Shown: one piece after another, positions 58,501 to 64,000 of the stretch
How the letters are laid out: each line of letters opens with the position of its first letter
How positions within the stretch are numbered: the first letter of the stretch is position 1
From: an uncultured Geobacteraceae bacterium
GTDB lineage: Bacteria; Desulfobacterota; Desulfuromonadia; Geobacterales; Pseudopelobacteraceae
NCBI GenBank assembly: GCA_903901875.1
Contig: CAIUSO010000031.1
Span: 1-64,000 of the forward strand
Length of the DNA stretch: 64,000 bases
Direction: 5' to 3'
The notes under the pieces: model-generated
The model's database searches: none
What the model was told of the DNA's origin: nothing
What the model saw: only the letters and a program-made list of their open reading frames with translations
Translations under genes and position numbers: made by a program

Positions 58501-59496
58501 TTCCTCACGGCTATAGCCAAGACCTTCATGGGCAACCGCATTGAAATCGGTGAAATGACCGGTAACAGCATCTACAAGTACAATAGCGTCGGTTGTCTGA
58601 GCGAACATAGTCGCCACAAGTTGTTCACGTTCCTGGAGCAATTGTTCATTACCCCTTAGTTCAGCTTCTACCCGATTCCGCTCACCAATTGTCCGGGAAA
58701 AAGCAAGGGCAGCCTGAGCACAATCACACACCGGACCAACGAGTGAAGTCAAACCTATTGTTTCTATCTGCCGAAGTTCTGGAATTGTTCCACTTTCGGC
58801 CAAATCGTGCAGAGCCCCGGCAATCTGGGTCATTTGACGCGACATGCTCCGGGAGGCCATATACCAAAGCGCCACCGCCACCAGTAGAAACAGCAGATTT
58901 ACGGAGATAATCTTTCGGGAATAAGAAGTTATTTCTTCATTAAACTGCCTGTTATGAGCTTTTGTGTACCGGGTGAGACTGCCAACGATCGCCTGGGAAT
59001 GTTCCGTGATATCGAGATATCTATCCAATGCTTCATCTACGTAAATCCTGGCCCGCGATGGATCTGTCGTAATAATGTCCGTCGCCATGGTAACCAGATT
59101 ACGGTACCGCTCAAAATCATCCATAAGCGGCTGCAGTTCAACCAGGTACTTATGGAGAGATGCCTCACTTTTTCCCAGAGTCCGCAGTTTCTGGTCCAAG
59201 CCGGCGAGTCGGTCGACAATCATGACATGGGTTTTATAGAGTTCCTCTTCACTGATTCGCTCGCTCCGGTTCTGATTCAAAAGTCCATCTACAAGTTTTT
59301 GAATGGCAAACATTTCGGAATCAATACGTGCAGCAATGGTGAGTTCGTTTAAATCACGCTCAAGGGAGTGTAGCGACTTATCCTGTTCACCTTTAAAGTA
59401 AAAAAGTGAGCCAACAGAAAAAAGTGTTACACATACAAGTGCCAAGGCAATAGGCACAAAAAAGAGCAGTAGAAATGAAGGACGGAATTTTTTCAC
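55573..59496 (-). CDS. Membrane hybrid histidine kinase with two REC and an HPt domain
   Basis: The product has about 1307 residues. Two membrane helices (about 6-35 and 195-215) flank a helical periplasmic sensor. Two PAS domains follow (about 295-410 and 435-555), then HisKA ([16 protein letters not shown]), HATPase ([36 protein letters not shown]), REC with LVILDWQMPEIDG, REC with LVLMDMQMPVMDG, and HPt with RLAHTAKGVAGNLG. It is a close paralogue of the next gene in the C-terminal two thirds. GTG 59496 (VKKFRPSFLLLFF) was chosen as start; TTG 59538 would overlap the phosphatase gene. Confidence 0.88.
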   Translation of the reverse strand: MKKFRPSFLLLFFVPIALALVCVTLFSVGSLFYFKGEQDKSLHSLERDLNELTIAARIDSEMFAIQKLVDGLLNQNRSERISEEELYKTHVMIVDRLAGLDQKLRTLGKSEASLHKYLVELQPLMDDFERYRNLVTMATDIITTDPSRARIYVDEALDRYLDITEHSQAIVGSLTRYTKAHNRQFNEEITSYSRKIISVNLLFLLVAVALWYMASRSMSRQMTQIAGALHDLAESGTIPELRQIETIGLTSLVGPVCDCAQAALAFSRTIGERNRVEAELRGNEQLLQEREQLVATMFAQTTDAIVLVDAVTGHFTDFNAVAHEGLGYSREEFACLTVLDIQGEHSSEEIAVNSTMAAAGKLTDFKTRHRHKNGTLRDVVLTLKPIYLKGHSLISAVWRDVTEQMAREQELADYRQNLEELVSRRTAELETINREQSAVFEAATAGILLVRDRIILRCNHRLETIFGYSAGELIGQSTRIWYGSDELFEQIGTEEAECVAALGVYHRKEIQLRHKNGTSFWARKSAQRLDDFDFSAGVVIIIEDITNEREIAEELRRAKEAAEAASKTKSDFLAIMSHEIRTPMNAIIGMSHLVLKTDLTLRQRDYLAKIQNSGQHLLGIINDILDFSKIEAGKLAIEHADFDLEQVLSMVAGFLNEKSAGKGLELIFDIAPDVPHSLIGDSLRIGQILVNYGANAIKFTERGEICISARVKERAEKSVLLLFAVRDTGIGLTGAQQQLLFQSFQQADMSTTRKYGGTGLGLAICKRMAGLMGGEVGVTSEAGVGSTFWFTVRVGITAEQRRSLVTHPDLRGCRILVVDDNEHVRLVLHDTLQSMTFDVVAVSSGLEALEELQHAARQGQPYRLVILDWQMPEIDGIETARRIRTLELLPAPHLILITAFDRDDAIIVMDNESGIEIVLTKPVTPSTLFDTAVRCLRDEQPPSYRAPMSTSALEEKLGTIGGAHVLLVEDNEINQEVAVELLVEAGLRVDTANNGQIALEKIMSQSYDLVLMDMQMPVMDGVTATLEIRKNTAFAHLPIIAMTANGMQQDRAACIGAGMDDYITKPIDLVHLWGTLLKWIRPRSQRGTPPSPAAIPTVAPGSELPESLDGIDMALGLQRVRGKKVLFLSMLRKFITGQRDTATLIRQAVEAGDWGTAERLAHTAKGVAGNLGAVELQESAAALEKVFREQSGELVQLIGSFEMLLGNLIVELETKLLPEQARLTVVVEDTTLGKVCDTLLILLRADDAAACELFEEHVELLKTAFLREFSRLEAAMNCFNYDGALTILEGAMKNRSARNGIFPHSEQ

Positions 59497-59513
59497 AGAA
59501 TAGGTATCCAGGC

Positions 59514-60134
59514 TTACCGTGCAAGAAGATGGTGCCAATATTCGGGGGGTATGGAGGCGATGTAGTCAAAGCCATCCTTGCCCTTGGGACGAAAAATTAC
59601 CACTGTTCCCTCTTTGGGAAAGTAACCGATCAGATCTGCCAAATTCGGAGCATGGGCAACTATTATACGGTTACTGCCCATGGCAACAGGTGCGGAAAGA
59701 AGCCGCCGAGTAGCTTCCATATTCGGCTTTTTCTCTTCACTGGTCATATTTGCGGTATACATAAGGTCTGAGTCGACGGTTATCTCCATACCAAAAGCGG
59801 CCACAGCAGACTCCCTGGCCCGACAGAGCGGGCTCGCAATTACTATCGCAACAGGAATTCCCGCTTTCTTTATATTCCTGCCAACATCAGCGGCCATTTT
59901 GCGCCCCTCTTTTGTCAGAGGTCGTTGGGTTGAACAGTCGTTTAAGTCAACGTTAGGTACACGATCAGGCTTGCTGGTATTTGTGGCACCATGCCGCATA
60001 TAGAGGACATATCCACCACGGCGAAGGAGCACCACATCTTCCGCTGTGGCTATTTTTTCAGTAAATGCATCTGCAACCTTAACTGATAGTAACATCAAAA
60101 GAGAAACCAGAACAGAAGAGAGTAATGAATTCAC
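59514..60134 (-). CDS. Secreted histidine phosphatase-family protein
   Basis: The product has 206 residues. An N-terminal signal peptide (SSVLVSLLMLLSVKVADA) precedes a phosphoglycerate-mutase-like fold with the RHG motif (YVLYMRHGATNTS) and the second catalytic His in IIVAHAPNLADL. Members of this family include Ais-type and SixA-type phosphatases; the signal peptide makes action on cytoplasmic histidine kinases unlikely, so a periplasmic phosphate-ester substrate is more plausible. It is the first gene of the kinase series and is close to the next gene (17 bases). Confidence 0.82.
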   Translation of the reverse strand: MNSLLSSVLVSLLMLLSVKVADAFTEKIATAEDVVLLRRGGYVLYMRHGATNTSKPDRVPNVDLNDCSTQRPLTKEGRKMAADVGRNIKKAGIPVAIVIASPLCRARESAVAAFGMEITVDSDLMYTANMTSEEKKPNMEATRRLLSAPVAMGSNRIIVAHAPNLADLIGYFPKEGTVVIFRPKGKDGFDYIASIPPEYWHHLLAR

Positions 60135-60310
60135 AAATTCCCCCTACAAACATACTTACTGAGAGCTACGCTACCAACAACAGACTATATTTTAGTATCG
60201 GAAATCAGGTTACTTTTATGCAAGCGTCTCATCATACAAGATCACATTGTTAATGTATGTCAGCAAATCTGGACAATTATGTAGAAATTTGATGTCATGT
60301 TTTATTAAAA

Positions 60311-60331
60311 AAAGCCCGAGGCGCATGGGGC
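60311..60331 (-). terminator. Possible terminator after the LuxR-type gene
   Basis: On the minus strand GCCC...GGGC is followed by seven T, about 50 bases past the regulator stop. The stem is short (4-5 bp), so this is weak. Confidence 0.35.
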
Positions 60332-60382
60332 ATATTCGTGTCGTGTCAAGAGAGAAACTCTATGCCACCCCACATGACTGCA

Positions 60383-61027
60383 TCAAAGAGAGGTGATACC
60401 GTGCTGAATTGCAAATTTCACCAAGGCAGGAATATTTGTTACTCCCAGCTTGAGCATAATTCTCCTTCGATAGGTGTCAACACTTTTAGGGGAGAGTTTG
60501 AGAAATTCTGCAATTTTCATGCTAGCGATTCCTTCAACTACCAGTTGTAAAACCTCACGTTCTCGATGGCTCAGGCTTTCAATGGGTGATTTTATAGCTC
60601 TTTTATACTTAATAACTGTGTTTTCCAGAGACAAGTCAACTCCAGCTCCAAAGAACATACGCCCTCTCATCACCGTTCTTATCGCTTCAGTAATCTCATC
60701 GGCAGCAAACTCTTTAAGCAGGTACCCCTTAGCACCAGCCTGAAGTGATCTATGGATATACTCACATGAATTATGCATAGATAGCATTATAACTTTGGTG
60801 GTCGGCAGTTGTTTAGTGATACTTTCAGTCGCCTCAATTCCGTTTGTGTGTGCCATCGATATATCCATCAGAATAACGTCCGGGTGCAGCATAATAGCTG
60901 ACTTTACCGCTTCTTCCCCATTTGAGGCACTACCAACAGCCTCAATATCGTTCTGGGTTTCAAGCATTTTTTTAAGACCTTCACGCATTACGGAATGGTC
61001 ATCAACGATGAGTACGCGAATTTTCAT
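60383..61027 (-). CDS. NarL/FixJ-family response regulator
   Basis: The product has 214 residues: REC with acceptor Asp55 (VILMDISMAHTNG) and conserved LLKE, then a LuxR-type helix-turn-helix (ESLSHREREVLQLVVEGIASMKIAEFL and SVDTYRRRIMLKLG). It is the likely partner of the overlapping upstream kinase, with which it shares 26 bases. Its target genes are not shown by the sequence. Confidence 0.93.
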   Translation of the reverse strand: MKIRVLIVDDHSVMREGLKKMLETQNDIEAVGSASNGEEAVKSAIMLHPDVILMDISMAHTNGIEATESITKQLPTTKVIMLSMHNSCEYIHRSLQAGAKGYLLKEFAADEITEAIRTVMRGRMFFGAGVDLSLENTVIKYKRAIKSPIESLSHREREVLQLVVEGIASMKIAEFLKLSPKSVDTYRRRIMLKLGVTNIPALVKFAIQHGITSL

Positions 61028-64000
61028 TGTTTATCTCCATAATAGCCACCATTATTGTCGTCCCCCGCTCAGGTGATGACTTAATTACAAATTCTCCCCC
61101 GATCAACTCTGCCCGCTCACGCATAATAGTCAGCCCCCAACCTGACTTTATCTGTCGCCCATCAACCAATTCAGCATTGAAACCTTTGCCATCGTCACTA
61201 ATTGACAAGATACATTGCCGAGCCATCGTCATCCTCAGTGTAATCATGGCGGTTTGAGCATTGGCATGCTTAATAATATTGGCAATTGCTTCCTGAGCTA
61301 TGCGGAAGAGTGCCACTTCCATCGGAAGTGGCAGCCGCGGGAAGTCATCTGCAATGAGATGGCTGATGGAAAAACGTAAGTGATGATTTACAACATTACA
61401 GTACCATCGAAGTGCGGCAGACAATCCGTAGTCGTCCAAAGTGGGAGGTCGCAGTTCTGCCATCATGTTTCTCACTTTACCATTGATGGCAACAAGTACT
61501 TCCTGTGAGTCATTGAGAAAATCGGTAACCTTTGCCCGATAACGTGGTGGCAAAACCTCTCGAATCATCGCAATCCGCATCGTGTTAACAGCCAGATCAC
61601 TGCATATCTCATCATGAAGTTCTGCCGAAAGCTTCCTTCTCAGCTCCTCATCCAACTCAATCAAGCGTTGAGCGTACAACTTTAAAGCATCAGTTGCCTT
61701 TTTACGCTCGGTTATATCTATCAAAAAGCCTATTATCTCTATCGGTTCGCCGGTATGATTCGTGATAAATTTCAGTTCACTGTGCATCCAACGGTAAAAA
61801 CCATCGCTGTTTTTAAAGCGAAACTCCAGTTCGTAACGAACTTTTTCCGGCAATGCCGCGAGAGCAGAAACAATATGCCCCACATCGTCGGGATGGATAT
61901 TTTTTTTCCAAAACGTACCTTCGTCAATAAAGTGGTGAGGCTGATACCCTGTCAAGTTTTTGACATTGTGTGAGATATAAGTAATACTAAAATCACCGCA
62001 CACGCTACAGGTATAAATGACTGCCGGTGTGCTCGTGAGTAAATAGTCGAGACGCTCATTCCGTTCCTGAAGTATTTTTTCCGAGTGCTTACGTTCGGTA
62101 ATATTTCGAAAGAAGGCAAACAGTTGATCACCAGCCACATCTAAATACTGGACACTGCACTCAATATCGAAAAGACGTCCGTCCTTATGCCGATGCCGTG
62201 TCTCAAATTTCATCTTACCAAGTTCCTTGATTCGCTTAATTTTAAGTGTAATATCCTGGGAGCTTTCGAGCGCATCCAGATCGGATACATACATATTCAG
62301 CAACTCCTGCTTACTATATCCGCTCATTTCACAATAGGCTTGATTGACCTCAACCAGTTTACCGTGCAAATTGACTACCCAGAAGCCATCCATCGCAGTT
62401 TGAAGAATTGTCTGATGTTGCTCTTCGCTCTTCCGACAAGCCTTTTCGACCACCTTACGCTCAGTAATGTCAAACAGAGTTACAAGAAAATCCCTGTTTA
62501 CACTTTGGTTCATGAACGCTGTGGTGCCAAGCACCGTTCGAATAGAACCGTCTTTACAGGTAATATCACACTCCACCGGTTCGGAGGGTTTGCCCGAGTT
62601 TCTCAATTCAATTAGATTGCTGGCCCAGCGATCCTTTAAGAATTGGCGGTACGTCTCATCGGGGAATGCTTCCATCGCCCACTCTACAGGGGTTGGCATA
62701 TTGTCCGACGTATAACCGAATGTCTGTAAAAAGGCTTTGTTAAAATAGATAAACCTACTACGATCCCCGGCAATGACAAGGAGCGGGATCGGTGATGACT
62801 CAAAAATGGTTTGAAAACTACCTTCTGCTTCCAGAACCTTAAGCTCAGTATTTTTACGTTCAGTGATGTCGAGTAAAGCCCCTATCATTTCAACCGGCTG
62901 CCCCTGAACATCGCGAAGCACATTTATCTCATCATGAGTCCATCGGTACGAACCATCCTGATGAAGAAAACGATATTCATGACGATAGGGGCCTTGCAAG
63001 CTCCATTGTGATATTCCGGAAAAAACCCGGTCCCTATCATCCGGGTGAATACGGCTTGTCCAGAAGGAAGAATCACAAAGAAATTCTTCAGGGGTATAAC
63101 CAAAATACTTTACAATGTTATCTGAAATAAATGTGGCTCCGTAGTCACCGGAGGTGCCACAGGAATAAATGACGGCGGGGGAGCTGGTAAACAATGACTT
63201 GAGGCGTTGCTCGCTGTTTTTGAGTTTTTTTTCCGTCTGTTTACGATCAGTTATATCCTCAGCAATACCGAGAAGATACTGGGTATTACCAAGGTCATCG
63301 ACTAAAGGGATTTTTTTTGTATGCAGAATACGCTCATCCATATATTGGGTATAAATCGTTTCCTCGGGGGTGTCGACGACTTCCCTCCCCGCAAGAACCA
63401 GCTGATCATTACCAACAAACCGATCTGCCACATCCACGGGAAAAAAATCATGGTCATTTTTACCAAGCAATTCTTCTCGACTATGGCCAGTAAGCTGTTC
63501 AAAAGCACGGTTAACCTTAACATAGCGAAGTGTCCTCGCATCTTTAACAAAAATCGTAGCAGGAATGTTTTCAATGATTTTTTCCAGGAAAAGTTCATTA
63601 CTTTTGAGTTCTCTCTCACGCAGTTGTATAACTTCCGAAGATATTCGCAAGCGTTCTTCCATCTCTCCCTGCAGCAAACCGCTATAATGAACGCTATCCG
63701 TAAAACCTGCCATTGCCTCCTTGATAAGGGATATATCCACCCCCTGACACTGTTCGACACCAAGCCAGGGCAATGGCCTGATGCGGTCTGGGCTACTCCA
63801 AACGATTTCAAATTGACCATTGGAAGCTGACCTACCGATATGACACCCCTTGGTAAGATGGTTATTGGAGTTTATTGTCAATAACCCTGCCGGACTGGCT
63901 AGTTCCATTCCGGGAAGCACGCGCCGTATCTCAGCCGTCTCAAATGAACCGGCACATTCAACCGCATTTTTCCAAAAATAGATTTGCATATATGCCATAA
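61002..64000 (-). CDS. PAS histidine kinase with substrate-binding-protein input, N-terminus beyond the window
   Basis: This partial gene runs off the right edge. The first visible residues (MQIYFWKNAVECAGSFETAE, then LPGMELASPAGLLTI, NHLTKGCHIGR and GQFEIVWSSPDRIRPLPW) match the C-terminus of amide/urea-type (AmiC/UrtA-like) periplasmic binding proteins. Five PAS domains follow (about 135-255, 265-385, 395-510, 520-640, 650-770), then HisKA_3 with the phosphorylated His in LSAELHDEICSDLAVNTMR and a HATPase with DDGKGFN and GWGLTIMRERAELIGG. No membrane helix separates the binding domain from the PAS domains, so the ligand-binding part seems to be cytoplasmic, as in AmiC. It pairs with the LuxR-type regulator. 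Confidence 0.82.
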   Translation of the reverse strand, partial: MAYMQIYFWKNAVECAGSFETAEIRRVLPGMELASPAGLLTINSNNHLTKGCHIGRSASNGQFEIVWSSPDRIRPLPWLGVEQCQGVDISLIKEAMAGFTDSVHYSGLLQGEMEERLRISSEVIQLRERELKSNELFLEKIIENIPATIFVKDARTLRYVKVNRAFEQLTGHSREELLGKNDHDFFPVDVADRFVGNDQLVLAGREVVDTPEETIYTQYMDERILHTKKIPLVDDLGNTQYLLGIAEDITDRKQTEKKLKNSEQRLKSLFTSSPAVIYSCGTSGDYGATFISDNIVKYFGYTPEEFLCDSSFWTSRIHPDDRDRVFSGISQWSLQGPYRHEYRFLHQDGSYRWTHDEINVLRDVQGQPVEMIGALLDITERKNTELKVLEAEGSFQTIFESSPIPLLVIAGDRSRFIYFNKAFLQTFGYTSDNMPTPVEWAMEAFPDETYRQFLKDRWASNLIELRNSGKPSEPVECDITCKDGSIRTVLGTTAFMNQSVNRDFLVTLFDITERKVVEKACRKSEEQHQTILQTAMDGFWVVNLHGKLVEVNQAYCEMSGYSKQELLNMYVSDLDALESSQDITLKIKRIKELGKMKFETRHRHKDGRLFDIECSVQYLDVAGDQLFAFFRNITERKHSEKILQERNERLDYLLTSTPAVIYTCSVCGDFSITYISHNVKNLTGYQPHHFIDEGTFWKKNIHPDDVGHIVSALAALPEKVRYELEFRFKNSDGFYRWMHSELKFITNHTGEPIEIIGFLIDITERKKATDALKLYAQRLIELDEELRRKLSAELHDEICSDLAVNTMRIAMIREVLPPRYRAKVTDFLNDSQEVLVAINGKVRNMMAELRPPTLDDYGLSAALRWYCNVVNHHLRFSISHLIADDFPRLPLPMEVALFRIAQEAIANIIKHANAQTAMITLRMTMARQCILSISDDGKGFNAELVDGRQIKSGWGLTIMRERAELIGGEFVIKSSPERGTTIMVAIMEINNENSRTHR

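Overview
The window looks like chromosomal DNA of a Geobacter-type bacterium (Desulfuromonadia). This is inferred from gene content: citramalate synthase, a queA-tgt-yajC-secD-secF block next to recJ, a hemerythrin-coupled kinase and a very dense set of PAS-rich hybrid histidine kinases. I ran no database search, so the assignment is tentative. No rRNA, tRNA or CRISPR array was seen.

Layout. 0.16-6.5 kb: a ComEA-like protein and cimA (minus strand); a REP-associated tyrosine transposase (RAYT) with terminal repeats and a deleted, tandemly duplicated derivative; a MATE exporter and mtaB (plus strand). 6.5-15.1 kb: a complete Wadjet (JetABCD) anti-plasmid operon, translationally coupled to recJ. 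The jetD frame runs at its 3' end into the remains of a TacA/TacT-type toxin-antitoxin pair. 15.1-22 kb: spoIID-like, queA, tgt, yajC, secD, secF and a TPR protein, closed by a strong terminator. 22.2-24.5 kb: two Dpp/Opp-type ATPases without permeases and an ArsR-type regulator with a good promoter. 24.5-30.1 kb: rfbD, a PMI-type cupin, a lipoprotein and a GDP-mannose pyrophosphorylase, followed by bioF-bioH-bioC. 30.2-33.1 kb: a small Cys-rich protein, then a tight operon of two unrecognised proteins, a DUF815 ATPase and an HDOD protein.

33.8-64 kb is almost entirely signal transduction: nine histidine-kinase genes plus one kinase fragment, an HD-GYP response regulator, a LuxR-type regulator, a periplasmic histidine phosphatase and a heme-oxygenase-fold protein. 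From 60.1 down to 47.1 kb the genes lie head to tail with overlaps or short gaps and could form one long transcript: phosphatase, two HPt-containing hybrid kinases, a REC-kinase-REC protein, an HD-GYP phosphodiesterase and a hemerythrin kinase. Several members are damaged or non-canonical: a REC domain cut off before its phospho-acceptor, a REC domain lacking the Asp, a kinase whose ATP-binding boxes are unrecognisable, and a frameshifted kinase fragment.

The most notable points are the JetD/TacA fusion, the coupling of Wadjet to recJ, the heme-oxygenase-fold protein lacking the usual catalytic signature beside a six-PAS kinase, the apparently cytoplasmic amide/urea-binding-protein-type input on the kinase at the right edge, and the uncharacterised DUF815/HDOD operon.
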